Below the pieces are notes generated by a model. That model was not told where the DNA came from. It was given only the letters and a program-made list of their open reading frames with translations, and did not search any database. DNA of 64,000 nt, from assembly GCA_024760905.1 (NCBI GenBank), contig CM045733.1, forward strand, positions 69,969,001 to 70,033,000, read 5' to 3'. Below, piece after piece: positions 11,801-27,100 of this stretch. Both the position numbers and the translations under genes were made by a program. How positions within the stretch are numbered: the stretch's first letter is position 1; each line of letters begins with the position of its first letter. Origin of the DNA: Plotosus lineatus. Its lineage: Eukaryota > Chordata > Actinopteri > Siluriformes > Plotosidae.

Positions 11801-13701
11801 TAGTCTATGACCGGGTGTTGAGAGTGCCCACGCAGCAGTACAACACGCACTATGAAAAGTATGTCCACACGAGTGAAGAAGCCATTAAGAGCGTTGTTAC
11901 ACAGCCGTTCATTCTGAGACACAAATCCGCATACAAACACACAGATTTGTGAGAGCTTGCTGATATTTCTTCTCACTATCATATCTTGTGATCTTTTTTC
12001 CCTCCCTTCATATATAGATGCAGCTGAATTTATCACCCAAAGCCTTATTGGTAAACTGTCAAACACCTGCAATTCAGCACAACAAAATTCAGAACTCCAA
12101 AATATCACAATTCTGTTTTTTTGTCTTTTGCTTTCACAGTCCTTAGAAAATGCGTGTTGTGCTGAAGACTCTTTAGGCTGATGATAAATAATTGTGTTTC
12201 TGTTCCTGCAGATTAAAGACACACTTAACATCAAGTCCACTCTGCGATGTGCTGAGTCCCGAAGAATATGAGAGGGTGCAGGCTGAGTACGAGCAGATTC
12301 AGATTCAGGCTAAGAAGGACGGATCCGATGCTACAGTTGCTGAGGAGGAGGAGAGGCCACCCGGGGAGGACGATCCGGCAAACAGTGACAAGGATTCAGT
12401 AAGGAACTTCTCCGAGTTTAATGGAATGACATTAATCTTACATGTGTACATATTCTTGTACTTGCATTACAGACGATTAACTGGTGTTGTAGTGACTTTT
12501 CAGAGGTCTACTGCTATCACAGTAATGTTTCCATATTAAAATTCGATTCATGAGACAGCTACTGTATTGCTTTTGAGTCAGGGGTGATGAGAAATGTCTT
12601 TTTTCTTGGATATTTGTGGCAACATGTTTGTGGCTTAATGGTTAGAGAAGTGGGTTTTGGGCCAAAAGGTCACGTTTGTTTTCCGAACCAGCAGGAAAAA
12701 TGTGTGGTGACAGCCTTCCCTTCCTAAGTGGGGCCGGTGGCGTAGTGCAGGCATGAGATTTTTCCGCTTTTTGGTGGAAATATGCTTTTTTCTGACCTCC
12801 AGAGGCTATTTTTTATACTATTCCAATTTGGTTAAACTATATATGTATATTTGGGGAGGGGGGATGGTAATGGTTGAACTCCCGCCTCTCCGAGTGTGAA
12901 GTTGTGTGATATGATGTTCCGACCAACATGTACATTTCATTAGAGGCTTATTGCTAAACAGGAAGTTCTTGCAGTGAAGTCTCATCTTCATGATTTGTGA
13001 TGCGCTCCACCAAAAGTAGGCGCTTGTCGCAAAGGACACACGGAGCTCGTGAGACGATGCACGGCTTATCCGGACTTCCGATCTTTCAAGTGAGCAAGTG
13101 GGCGTTAAATACTTGTTTAGTACTCAATCATCTCACAATTCCGTGTGTCACTTGTGACAAGCGGCCAATTTCGAGCCCGTCACGTTTACTGAAATCATCT
13201 CACTACTGTGCTATTGCAATTATCATTTTACGAGCGAGAGCAACTTATGCACAATTTCAAGTGTGCTTGCCTCATTCCTATCGTTTCGTGGGCGCCGCAA
13301 TATTGTAAACCAAGTCGGATATACTGTAGAATCATTTCGTTTTTTTCTTAACTTATTCATTCAAATATGAAAGCGACTTGCATGTGTATAATAAGTGATT
13401 GTAAATTATAAAAATGATTTTAGCGAGCAAAAAAAAGAGCAAGGTTCGACCATCAGAAGGAACAGGAAGAGAAAGCACAGCGGAAAGATAAAAAAAAAGG
13501 AAAGAACAGCTGAGCTCCTGTCGCTTGCAAAGAAGATTAAAGCTTAAGAAGTAAAACAACAAGAAGGAGATTTGTCCAGAGTGTAAACATTTTAGATAGA
13601 AGTTAGTGTAAATAAACTGTTTTTCTCAAAGACACACATTTTAAGAGTGGTCCCTTCATCTTGAAAGTTTAGAAGGTAAGATGATTGAATTTTTGTCAAA
13701 A

Positions 13702-13732
<31 letters not shown>

Positions 13733-16700
13733 CTGTTGTATGGCTTTGAAAACACTGTAGGAACATCTAACATCATCTCCAGATCTGCTTTTTCTACAGA
13801 TATGTGGTACAGCAACGCCATTCCTTTTTCAAGAACTTTCACCTTTCAATCCCTCAAAGTTCTGAAATTATTCATCTTTGAGATAATTATAATACATGTT
13901 AGATATTTCTGGGTTATTTTTATTATTACTTTAATTATTGTAGAAATAATTAAGTATTAACTTTGTTTGAACACTGAAATTGTGGAAGAGAACAAGAATA
14001 AAGAATACACATGTAAAATATAATTTTATCAGTGGGGACTTACAACTCTTAAGATATTTTGATGTGATTTATTCTTAAAAAAAAAAAAGTGAATTATTCA
14101 ATAACATTATAAATGTTCCAAAGCTTATTTTTAAATGTGTATAATACCACCATTTTAGTATTCCATTTTTCTGAGGAAACCCCCCTCCCCCTCCCCCCGT
14201 TCCGCTTTTTTCATCCAATGGCCAATCTCATGCCTGCTAGTGGTTAGGGTGCTGTGCTCATGATCGGGAGGTTGTGCTTTCAAATCCCAGTTAGCCATCA
14301 CTGTGCTAAGACCCCTAGGCAAGGTCTCAACCACAAGTGTGCCTCTGTTCACCTAGCAGTATAAATGGCAACCAGTAAAAATATACTGGGAAGGTAACCT
14401 GCAATGGGTTAGCGTCCCATCCAGGAGGAGTTGTATTCCTGGTCGCTTCACGCTACAGAAACCGGGGATAAGCACTGGCACATCAGGCATGAATGAGTAT
14501 ATCAGATTTGAATAAATTATTAAGATGCAAAGCCGTCAGCGTGTTTCTGTCCTTTGCTAAAAGGGTTGTGATAAAATTATTAGTACACCTCTGCATAACA
14601 TTTTATCTTTATTAACATTAAAAACAAAAACGAAAAGTATAATTCAACTTTGAATAAAGAAAAACATTACCATTGTTTTTTTTAATCTGTAATACATACA
14701 TGACAATTTTCCACGGATCCACTTTTTTTTAATCTCAAATTGGTAATTTCTGTAAATCGTCTAAATCCGAGGAGAAAGTTTTAGGGGGGGGGGGGGGGGG
14801 GTATAGGGGAGCTTTTGGCAAGTTCACTTGCTTGTGTTCGAGACAAAGCGCGGCTTATCCGGACTTCTGATCTTTCAAGTGAATGCTGAGTACTAAACAA
14901 GTATTCAATGGCGCACTTGCTGACTTGAAAGATCGGAAGTCTGGGTAAGCCGCGCTTTGTCTCAAGCACAAGCAAGTGAACTTGCTACAAGTGGTACTTT
15001 CGGTGGAGCGCCTCACATATTGTAAGCCGCTCGTTGATTGGCTGTTTTAAGCTTAATGTAAAGTGACTTGGCTCAGTGCAAATTTGCAGGGTGTTGTGTT
15101 TAAAATGGTGCGAAATTTGATGAAAGAAGAGGAATCCCACGTGCCGGAAATAGAGAAGGACGTTAAGAATAAGTTTAAGTGGGAATGGCTAGAGAAGATT
15201 GTGAAATTTGAGGTGAAAATCGGCAAACAGACTCGGAACGTATCGAAACCTTTGGCGACTTTCTTAAAGAAATCTGACATCGCCGACAAGGCCTTGTGTG
15301 TTTATTGCAACGACCTGATCAATTATGGATCTCGCGAAAGTATTGCACTTATGGCCGACAGACAAGCGCACTCGGAGGGAATTACTAAATATATATTTAG
15401 TTTAGATTACATGAACTCCCATTGAAATGTAACTTAATAAAAGTAATCTGTATTGGTAAAATCATTGTGATAAACCTACTTGCATTGTTGATAACAGTTT
15501 AATATGTATGGGAATTTTATTTTCATTTTATTTTATTTTATTTTTTTAATTTCCAGCCAAACATAAGTAATTCGTGTTCAATTTGAAAACACTCAGTACC
15601 TTGGTGATAGTTGTCATATAAATTAATACACTGTCGTTATTTATCTGAGTAGTCTCTCAATATTAATTAGTAACCAGCAGGTTGGGACAGTTAGTTGAAA
15701 ATGTTTCATAAACTTATAAAATGGTTTACCAGAAATATGTGAAACCCCCCCCCCCCCATCTTTCATTTATACAACATAAAACATTGAGCCATGGTTGACA
15801 TTCCTCAATTTTGTGTATATTATATTGCAAATACATGTTTACAAATAATTACATTCCAATTAGTCTATGCTAGATGATATGTTGACCAACTGTAGATAAC
15901 AAACAGGCTCCGCCCTAGGACCCTCCACCACCACCACCACCACGTGCGTGCAGCTAAAGTTCAGCTGAAAACATATTTTGCTGTTGCCAGGTATGGTAAT
16001 AGAAAAGATTTAAAGTGCACCAATGTGCCTGAAGTGAAAAATAAATCCTTATTTAAAATCATTCAACTTACTTATGTCTTAATATCTCTGTCTCTCTCCA
16101 CCTTTCACTTCGTTCCTGTTAGAAATATTTCCGTCTTGTTTTTTGAGGGGTTGTTTACCGTACTTGTTTGCTCATGCGAATCGCTACACCATTACACGAC
16201 AATGAGAGCACCACTGCCAACTAGTGGAGTGGAGGTGCAATTACACTTAATTCTCATACGTGATTCCAGAATTCCCCCCCCCCCCCCCCCCCCATTATAC
16301 CGCACCCCACTATTTGAGAAGCACTGCTTTAACAATAATATTCAAGTCTTCTGTTTAATAATTTATTCAAATCTGATATGCTCATTCATGCCTTAATTCA
16401 TTTTCTCAGCCTAATTTGGGTAAGGGGAAGCCTGAGGCCTATCTCAGCTGACTCTGGACAAGGGTGGGGTATGCACCTTGGACAGCTGGCCAGGCCATTG
16501 CAGGGCTTACACACACAACAAACCCACTCGCATTCACACCTGGGGCAATTTTGAACATCCAGTTAACCTACTATACATATTTTTGGACTGAGGGCGGAAA
16601 CCGGAGAACCCAGAGGAAAGCCACATAAGCAGGGGTAGAACATGTGAACTCCACACAGAAATACCCCAAGCCTAGGAATTGAACCCAGGCCATCTTGCTG

Positions 16701-16776
16701 TGAGGGGGCCGTGCCAAACACTATGCCACCGTGTTGCCTATGTGTACTCACGGTTTGCTAACTGTCCATTTCTCAG

Positions 16777-16811
<35 letters not shown>

Positions 16812-18068
16812 ACATCTTTGGGTCTGTCATGGGGAAAACAAGTAAACTGGCCTAATGCAAGCCTCACAACACTGTTTCTGTTGGTCAGCAGCAGGTGGCG
16901 TTTATACTCATGCACAGAACAAATGCATCCTGTTATTGATTTTCTGAGAGGGAGATGTGTATTCTGTTGGCATCATTGCCTTGGAGGTGCATGTCCATTG
17001 TTTATGGCGGACCTTCTGGAGAAGTACTGAAAGGTGGTCTGTATTTGGCTAAGTTCGAATATGATCAAAAATTCTTCAGATTTAGTTACTCATGATTTAA
17101 AATATACTATTTTCCCCCCATTTCAGTAATTCACATTTACTCTGCTTTGTATAATAACTTAAGCATTGAGTGAATTTGGTGAATGTTTCATAATTACGGT
17201 TGCTGGGCATTTATTTGACACAACGCTGCGCCTTGTGTGCGCTTGATTCAGGAATCAGTCTGTGACACTTATCTGATATATTTCCCTATTTCGGAATTGT
17301 TCTGATTTTTTTTTTCCCCCCCCAAAAATTCTTGATTGGAAAATGACAATCTTCATATCACAAGGTGTCTCGTGACCCTGACTTAAACATGTCCTGAATA
17401 CTTACCATTCCTGAAAATATGCACAAGTGACCTGATTTTTATAATAAAACTGTTACGTCAGCATGTGTTAGATTCATAATTATAGTGTCAGCTGTTTTCA
17501 CAGGTCATTTTTTTTTTAATAGAATTTTTCTTTCCCCATGTAGGAAGAGACAGTAAAGAAAATGCAGGAGCTGGTCTTGGCCAGCAGAGAGGAGGTGTAT
17601 CAGCAGAATGAGGCAGAGGTCAGAAAGAGATGGAACTATGAAGATGCGGTAAGAGTTTGGATAGAATTGCCCTGTCGCCCCACCACTGATTTAAAGTCTG
17701 AGCTCGGTCCTGTTTACTGGTTATGACTCCTGTATTTTTTCCCCCCTCCTCTGTTTCCTGTGTCAGATTAAGAGGCCATATTTTCACGTCAAGCCATTGG
17801 ACCGAACCCAGCTGAATGCCTGGCACACGTACCTGGATTGGGAGATTGCTGAAGCCGAAGCAGCACGTGTGTCCACTGAGGAAATTTCTGTGGAAGGTCA
17901 GGAGGGTTCAAGGGTTAAAGATGGCATCTCTGACCATAGAAGGGTGCAGATTCTGTTTGAGCGTTGCCTCATTGCCTGCGCACTCTATGAGGAGTTTTGG
18001 AGCAAGGTAGATGAAGACATGAACATTAAGAAGAGATTGCTTGCATGTGACACTTCTTTGTGTAATTA

Positions 18069-18106
<38 letters not shown>

Positions 18107-21100
18107 AGTACGTGCATTATATGGAGCCACATGGTCTGGAAGAGGCACGCAATCTTTATCGTCGAGCTTGTGAAATCCACCTGCCATACAAGCACAGTTT
18201 TCACGTGCATTGGTCCATGTTTGAAGAGAGACATGGTGAGGAACACTACTAGAAGTAAACATGACTACATAACAATTTGATTGTTAGCTGCCTTTACGGC
18301 AGTTTTGTTTCATATTATCTCAGTACTGATAAATTGCTGGTACTGAAGTCTGTGAGCTTTTAAAAATCTTGTATTGTTTAAAATGTACTTGTCTACAGAC
18401 ACAGAAAATGTGTGAAACGCCATCTTTCTAACCCAACTTTTCCGTCAGATTCAGGCTTCAGACAGATTATTTCGATGTAGGTAATTCATTGTCAACGTTG
18501 CTATCTGAAGATATCAGCTCTTCAATTATTTAATAATTCTTTTTATTTTCTGAGATACTGTATCAATCATGCAAGGGAAATTTGGCTTCTGCATTTAACC
18601 CATTAAAAGTGAGTGCACGGACACACGCACGCATAAACAGTGTGCACACTCACTCTGAGCAGTGTGCCCTGCCACACACCGCAGCGCCTGAAGAACAGTT
18701 GGGGGGTTAGGTGACTCACTTCAGCCATGAAGATAAATTAACTTTTCCTGCTGGTTCAAGAATTAAACCAGTGACCTCTCCGTCCCAAACCTGCTTTTCC
18801 AACCATTAGGCCACGGTTGCCCCCCAAAATTATTAAAATACAATTATTTAAATAAAATTAGTCAAATAATTTCAGTGTACTCCAAACATTACAATAAATT
18901 ACTATTAATTGTTTTATTCCAACCTACAGGCTGACAGTGCTACAAAATGAAGGGTTTATATTAGGACAGGGGTTCAGAACTCTTTCTAACGGTGAAGGCA
19001 CACCGATGATTGTTAAAAATATTTTGAGGAACATCGACTGACAAAAAACAAAATGAACACTGAATGACAAAATGGTGGGGGAGGTACACTGATATACAGG
19101 ACTGTACTCTACACCAGGGGTCCCCAGTCACCGGTCCACAGCTCAATTGGTACCGGGCCGCAGTAGAAATAATTAAAATTATTTACGTTTTATTTATTGT
19201 CCGAGTCTGAACGAGCTTCAATTTTGAAAAATGTGCTGGATTCTCTCGTTACATGTCGGTCATTTGAGCGCTAAAATGTAACTCTCAATGGGACTGCACA
19301 TGAACAGAGGCGAGTTGGACATGTTTCAAACAATAGTGGGGATTTTGGGTGAGCCTGAGCCTTCATTCTCCCAACTCGTGCACCATCACCTGTGGGCTTT
19401 TTTTTTTTTCTTCTTCTTTGTTCTTTTAGAAAAGTTTAAGCTCTACTTCCCAACCAACTTTATTTCAGCTGTTGAAAAATAGCTTTCATGGAGTGCTTAT
19501 TATTAGTAATATTAATAATAATAATTTATATAAATTATATTTACAATATAAACAGTCTGATACCCCCACCCCCCCGGTTCGTGGTAAAATTGTAAAGCAG
19601 CGTTGATTGGTCCATGGTGATAAAAAGGTTGGGGATCCCTGCTCTACACACCGTAAGCTCTAATTAACAAAACAAATATTTTTCTTATCCTCAGAGAGAC
19701 ATGGGCCTTGTTTCTCAGAAAGAATAAGCTCAAGTCATGGTGGGATGCATGATACCCTGACACTGGGAGTAGCATTCCAAGTAGATTTCACTTTGTTCTG
19801 ATTTTAATTTTTATAGAAGGAAAAATTGAGCTCATTTAATGTGATGATGAAATCCAGGAAACATTTGATTGCCTGTTTTGACAGAGAAGGATTATTGATT
19901 GGCAGCCAGTAATGAATGAACAAGGTCAACTTTAGTGCTTCAGGCATCTCTGTTAATGGTGCCATCAGCTCTTTTTTTCAACACTGTGGACAGAGCCATG
20001 TGTTCCGAGGCAGGATCCATAGATAAAGGTTTCCATGTATTGGGTACTCTGAAACGTGGTCTCCAAGATTTTGAGACATCTGAATCTATGCTAGGTTATA
20101 ATGGGAAGTGTTGTCAGATTATTATTATTATTATTTTTTTTAAATCATCCCTTTTGACTCTTCTATTCCAAAAAGTTAGCTTTTTTCTTTCTTGAAACCT
20201 TTAAGTTGATCTAAAACAAAAAACAGTACTGTTCTGCATTGTATTGACACATTCAGTAAACATCACCGGTGGAAAATATCAGACAGATAAGGCCATCTGT
20301 GTTCTAGGGAGCACGTACCACTGAGGCATAACAGGATTTTCAAGAGGATAAGAGCTGCACAAGATCAGCATCAAGTCTTACACAGAGCACCATGAGCTGC
20401 GAGTTTTTAAAACACGATGCTTTTCACAGCCAATTCATGACCTTATGGAATTGCAGTGACGTCTGTGCTCACTTTTAGACATGTTTGACAACACCATGAT
20501 GTATTCCTGTCGTAAAAGTGGTGCCGTCCGTACAAACGTGTAGAATCTTTAATCAGGTCCTTTTTCTGAGTATTTTTTAAAGCAGCACAATGCTACTGTT
20601 ACTAGCAATCTGCTTTGCAAACTAGTAGCTCTGCATGAAGATTACTGTCTGTTCTGTATCTGACAAAAGATAACGAGGTGCATTGCTTATGTCGGTCGAC
20701 GACTCCTGCTGAATGTCATAGTATGGACTTGTCTTCATTTGTTCCATAATTTGGCATTTGATGTCACTCATGGCAATAATTCTTGTGGTCACATCATTGG
20801 AGAGTGGTATTGACTTTTAGTTGCAGCTGCCTCACTCAGCAACTTGACACACGTCCAAGGTACCAAACAAGATGAGCGCCCCTGCAATTGTAAAGGCTTG
20901 TTTTGCTACGAGGAACATGAGCAGTAGCCATATATCTAGCATTCAAGGTGGCTTGTATCAGAGTTGTTAATGCTGTTATGACTCTTTGTGCTTAAATCCA
21001 ATCCTTTTTCCTTGGAATATATATATCATTTTTTTTTTTCTTTTCCCAACACCATTTTGTTGTTTTGTGATCAAAATGTTTCTGCTTTGATTTGTCAAGA

Positions 21101-24100
21101 TTTCTCCACATTTCACCCACAGTGCCTTTCGACTCGGCCATTACGAACCCAAATCACAACTCTGAATTATATTTGATCACTACATGCTTATCTCTAGCAG
21201 ATATGTCATGATTGCTCTTGAAATATTCAAACGTAAGTGACCGTTGAGATTGTGCATCTTAATTGGGCATTTTTATGTATAATTATTGAATAAAAATATT
21301 GAGACACAAAAAGTAAGATTTGTAAATTAACTAAAAAAAAAAAACCATTTGGCAGTAGTTTACTACTTCCTCAGTGGACCACTAGATGGCATTACCTTTT
21401 GAGACCCAATAATTGGAATGGCTGCACTATAATAATAATAATAATAATAATAATTGCAACTCTACAGTGGAGTGCATATGTGATGTTTGTAATTTTACCA
21501 TGCCTAATTATCAAAGCTGTAGCTTCACCAGATATCAGTATCCATATTGTATGAAAATGGACCAGCTCCGAGGCCAATATTACTTATGAATCATTTTTAG
21601 TAAAAGTTATTAATTCATGAGGGAGGAAAGGTGTGTTGGATGCTGGGAAATATAATCTCGACCAATCAGCTTGCTGGATTCACAGCCTGAGCCAATCAGA
21701 GAACACTCAAGTGAAGCAGGAGAACAGAGCATATGTTGGGTAGTGTAGTGAATGTACATGTACTGCTGTAGTGTGCGTGAATTTTGAATAATCTTTAATT
21801 TAAAAAAAAAAAATGCCGCATGTCACTAATTCTGTATAATTAAGCCCCTAATGGAAAGGTGCGTATTCATAATAATAGCGGTGTGAAGTTCAATTAGTGA
21901 TGTCATTTATTCTTTTAAAAACGGGTATCAAATATAGACCTTATTTAAGGAAGGGAGGCAGCAAATGTTGTACATGCTGGTTATACAACTTTTCTCTCTG
22001 AAATTGTGAAGAAAATGGGTTGTTCCAGACATTGTTCAGAAGAATAGTGTAGCCTGATTAAAAACTTGATTGGAGAGGAGGAAACATATAAACAAGTGCA
22101 TAAAATGAGAGGCTGCTCTGCTAAATTGATCACAAATACTTTAAAAAGGCAACCAAAACCTGAAAGATGTGGAAGAAAGTGAAAAACTACCAATTCGAAT
22201 GAATCGAAGGAGAGCCAAAATGTCAAGGACTCTGCCAATAATCAGCTCCAGGAAGATCAAAGGAGGTCTAAAATGACCTTTTGAGTGCTGTTACAATTGG
22301 AAGACGCCTATGTGAAACCAACTTATTGGCAAGAAGCCCCCCGCAACGTCCCACTATTGAAGAAAAAACACGCCGAAATGGTTATCATTTGCCAAAGAGC
22401 ACATTGACTGACTGAAAGAGAAACGGCACAACATTTTATGGACTGCTGAAAGGAAGATTGGCCCTTTTGGGGCTTTTTTGTTGTTGGTTTGTCACATGAC
22501 TCCCAAACACTGAATTCAAGCTACTGTACGCTGTGAAACAGCGACACGTCATGATATGGGGATGTTTCTCATACTATGGTGACGGGCCTACTTTTTGCTT
22601 ACCAGGGATCAGTTTGAATACTTCACAATACGTGAAGAGGTCCTGATGCCTTGGGCTGAAGAGGGAATGCTCCTGAAATGGGTGTTCCAGCAAGACAACG
22701 ACCCCAAACACATGAGCAAACTGCTAAAATCTTGGTTCCAGACCAACAAGATTGACGTTTGGAGCGGAGGTCTGGGGCTCTGTTGGGGATGATTGGACTA
22801 CATTCCACAGTTCTTCTGTATTTCTTGGCTTTACCTTTAGAAACTGCGAAATGTTGTTCATTCATCCTGGGCTAGAAAACCTGTTCACAGGTGCCAGAAG
22901 CTGGTTGACTCCATGTAACACAGAAGTGCAGCAGTTCTCAGAAACAGTGGCTGCACAACTAAATATTAGTTCAGTGATTCAAAGGAAAGTCAAATCTTCC
23001 AGGATTTTTCAGTTTATACTGTAATGTTTTGAGTTTGTAAAGAAGAAACAGACACTGCTATTTTTGAACAGTGTAATATTCAATTTTCTTCAAGAAATAA
23101 CACCACTTTTTATATTTTTCTTCAGGTTTTGATTTGGAATAGAATGTCATGTTCCCAATGCATTTGTGTGTATGGAAATCAAAGCTATAAGGATTTGGAG
23201 CTTTATTCACTTTTTCAAACGTACTGCTATTATTTTTAACATGACTGTAGTTGTATAAATTAAATAAAAATGCTATTTTTCCACAATCCAGTGAACCCGG
23301 ATAAGATACAATAGTTCTACCCCTCAGTCTCTTTGTACATGACTAATCTGTTCATATCTGTTTTGTGGAATAAGTTATATATTTGAATATTTAGTGTTCA
23401 AGTTTGTGTCGTGCTCTCCTGCAGGTAATATCTCTGAGGCACAGCGTATTCTGGAAGTTCTGGAAAAGACTATGCCTGGTCTGGCTATGGTGCGGCTTCG
23501 GAGGGCAGGGCTAGAGCGGCGGGTAGGCCATCTGGATAAGGCAGAGTCGCTGCTGAAGGAAGCTGTTGAGGAGAATAAAGACAAACCACACCTCCATGCC
23601 TTTTACTCCATTAAACTGGCCCGCTTTCTACACAAACTAGGCAAGAATCCATCACGGGCCCGTGCTGTTCTGGAAGAGGCCATTGAGATTAGTCCGGTAG
23701 GAAGTTAGCTGCATCTCTGTCTATCCATTCATTTTCTGAATCGCTCATTAATGTTGCAGTGAGGCTGGTGCCCATCTCAGACGACTCTTGGATTGAAATT
23801 TCTGTGCATTGAGGAGTAGACCCTGTGTTTCAGGGTACCGTGTCTACCCCAGGACATTGTGTGTGTTTGTCTGCAGTCCATGAGTGCTCTGTCCAACCAA
23901 GTCCTCACCTTTCGCTTGACCAAATTATTACTAGACATTTGAGAGCTTGGGGAAATTGTTCAAAAGTAATATTATGATCGTCATTACATTTACATAGACG
24001 GGAACTTTCTAGTAGGTGTATCGCAAGGATCTTTGTCGTTAAGTAAGAGCCCGCGCTTGTCTAATGACTCAAGAGTCTTTGACTAATGACGTAGTAACTA

Positions 24101-27100
24101 ATGTCATGACGGTCATTAACAGCATTATCAGAGCATCGTATTTTGCGGTCTATAAGGCGCACCAGACTATAAGGCGTATTAACATCAATAAACGATGATT
24201 GAGTGGTCTATTTTTGTACGAGAGGCACACCGTATTATTAGGCGCATTAAGCAAAACAAAAGTCAGATAAGTCAAACTTGATTGAACTCATTCACAATCA
24301 CTTTCAATATTGTTCAATTGTAACAGTATAAAACAATTAACTCACTTTTTCAGTTCATTCCTGTTCCACAAATCCTGGACATGAAGCCCGGATCCCTCTA
24401 TCTTATGGCCTATTGACCCCAATATCTAGTGGTTGAAGTTCTTTGATTAATCCACCCGGAATGATGGCAAGCTCCGAATTAGTTTGCTTCACTTGGGTTT
24501 TGATGGTAACGGTGAGATGGCACGCTTGGAGTCGCAGATCAGTCGGGTTGTAGATTTGTGGGGAAAAAACGTCTGGTCTCTTGACGTAAACTTCTCTCAA
24601 CCACTCATGTATGCGAGTCCCCTAACTACGGTAGCCGTAATGCTTCGACAATCCATCAAGCAGTGCAGCCGCGTCAATACATAAGGTGCACCGGATTATA
24701 GAGCGCACCGTCAATTTTTATGAAAGTTAAAGGATTTTAAGTGTGCCTTATAGTTCGAAAAATACGGTAAACATGTCATTCAGGCAACATAAGCTAATGT
24801 TAGCCCTATTGTACTCGGTGTAAACGAAGGGCTCAGTGTCAGAGTGGTGTAACAACAGAAAGCTGTTTTTGATTTTTTTTTTAAAAAATGGATGTTTTTG
24901 CAATATTATGATTCAAGGTCATAAGGAAGATTAAGGGAGCATTCTGGCCTGATCACAATTGGGGGAGGTGAGGGGGCAACACTACTGTAGCTCTTGGGCC
25001 CACTGTAGCGGCAATTAAAAACTGAGCTTTCAAACCCCTGGAACCACTGAAGGGGTTAAGTACACACAATCTGATTGGATGGCTTGTTCCTCTTCTAATA
25101 ATAAATATACTTCAGATATCCAATCAAAATTACCAATATTTTTTTTTTTGGTGGTGTTACAAATAGTGCTGCAACAACGAATCAATAAAAATTGATTATT
25201 AAAAGTGTTGGCAACAAATCTCGTTATCGAATAGTCTCGCGATTATTGTGTAATCAGCCACTACAGACGAGTGTCACGCAGTACGGAGGTGAACGGACTA
25301 GTCGTACGTGCACCTCGCATTTTTTCATCTTCATAAACATTACAAAATGTGGCTCAGTCGACTGCCAGTGGCTCTGGGATGGAAAAAAAAATGTTCGATT
25401 GAAATCTTCAGAAGTTTGGGAGCATTTTAATCTCCATAGACCCCAAAAATGTGTTGAATGCAGGCTTTGTAAAAGTGAGATGGCTTGGCACGGGAGCACT
25501 ACAGTGACTCGGAAGCATCTTAAAATAAAACCTGTAGGAATTATTATTATTAATGAGGAAGCCGGTCCATTAGCAGGGTAAGTGACTACAGAATCCTAAA
25601 TTTATTCTGTTGTGATATATACATACATGATTAGTTTATTACGTAAGCTCACAATGCAATGAATTAGCTCATTCCACCATTTCCGTTCATTGAGAAATAA
25701 CCTCGGCGCCTGAGCAACTAATGAGCGGAGTAGTAATACACAAGCGTGTTTGCATGTCACGTGATCTAAAGTAGGTCCGGCAAATCAAGATGGCAGCTGT
25801 CGTCATATTCCTGGCGAGGTTGTTTAACCTTTACCGGAATGTGCAGGCCGAAATGTACGATTGAGAAAGTTCATGAAACTATTTGAAATGTCAAGATTGT
25901 TTGTCATGCTCACGCCATTAACAATTAAGAATTGTTTATGATGGCATTAGAAACTCCTGTTGAGTGCAGAGAAATTTCTGTATTATTTATAGAAGCAATA
26001 GACTTCCTTCATGATTTGCAATGTGGCAATGCTAATAGAGTGTAGAACAAAACATCTCGACTGATTCTTTAGGATACACAATCTGCATGAAAATTGAAAT
26101 ACAGGAATCCCTCACTTTCTGCGGGTAATTGGGACCGAAATCACCTCGGCGACCACCGAATTCCGCAAAGTAGGATCAACCCCTCTGACTGATATACTAT
26201 ATGTATCTGTACATGATTTATAACAATTAAACATTCAAAAATAATGCATAATATAAATATATACACACACAGACACATCTGCATGACTCAAATGCGCACC
26301 TCACAAAAATGTAAGTAGTTTTGTTGGGACGGGGGTTGTTGCATAATTTGTCCTTGTTTTTGTGGCATTTTCCTTAAACCCCCCCCCCCCCATTCTTTCT
26401 TAATTTCCTTATTTTTTAATTCGATGAATATTAAAAAAAACGTGATGCACTAAAGCCACATTGAAGTGTGAAGTAGCGAGGGATCTCTATCTGTGTGTGA
26501 GAGAGAGAGAGAGAGAGAACTTATTGATATAAACATGTTGAACTATGATTAAGTACCTATCACAGAATTAACAAATGACTAGATATACACTCAGGTACTC
26601 ATATGGACTGGCAATTTGAAAACAAATGGTCTATTTTTGAATATAGAAATGGAAATTTTAATAAATGCTTGCACTCTTTCAGATCAATCGAAAAAATAAT
26701 CGATCGATTATTAAAATAATCATTAGTTTGCAGCCCGAGTTATAACTCCATATTTGGAGTTTCCAACAGCAATATAAACTAGAAATAATAAATTTTAAAA
26801 AGCGCCATTGACAACAGCTCGTCTGCAGGTCTAACAAAATAGCGGACATGTATGCTTTTCCGGGAAGGTTTTTGATGGTATGGTATTAAAATTGACACTT
26901 TAGACCTTTTAAACCATGTCCAGTAGTTCATGTTACATGGATTAGAACTTGAAAACCGAACATGTAAATCTCAGCTTTCTGGGGCATTTCTCTGTCTGCA
27001 ATCGCCAAACTGTTGCTCACAAAAACAAACAGACACGTTCGATAAAGATTGATCTATCACATTTATAACGCGTTATTGGAAGTGTAATGTTCCAAGTATT

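Larger units (their letters stand above)
14695..16326 (+). mobile_element. hAT-like element, right-end-complete copy
   Basis: Colinear with 8801-9766 from ACAATTTTCCACGGATCCAC onward. It includes a foldback module (14805-15022), an open frame (15105-15425) and a right end CCACTATTTGAGAAGCACTG that complements the left end of the sister copy at 8801. The left terminus is lost. A poly-C run precedes the right end. hAT membership is inferred from the CAGTGNTTCTCAA-type terminus. Confidence 0.6.
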
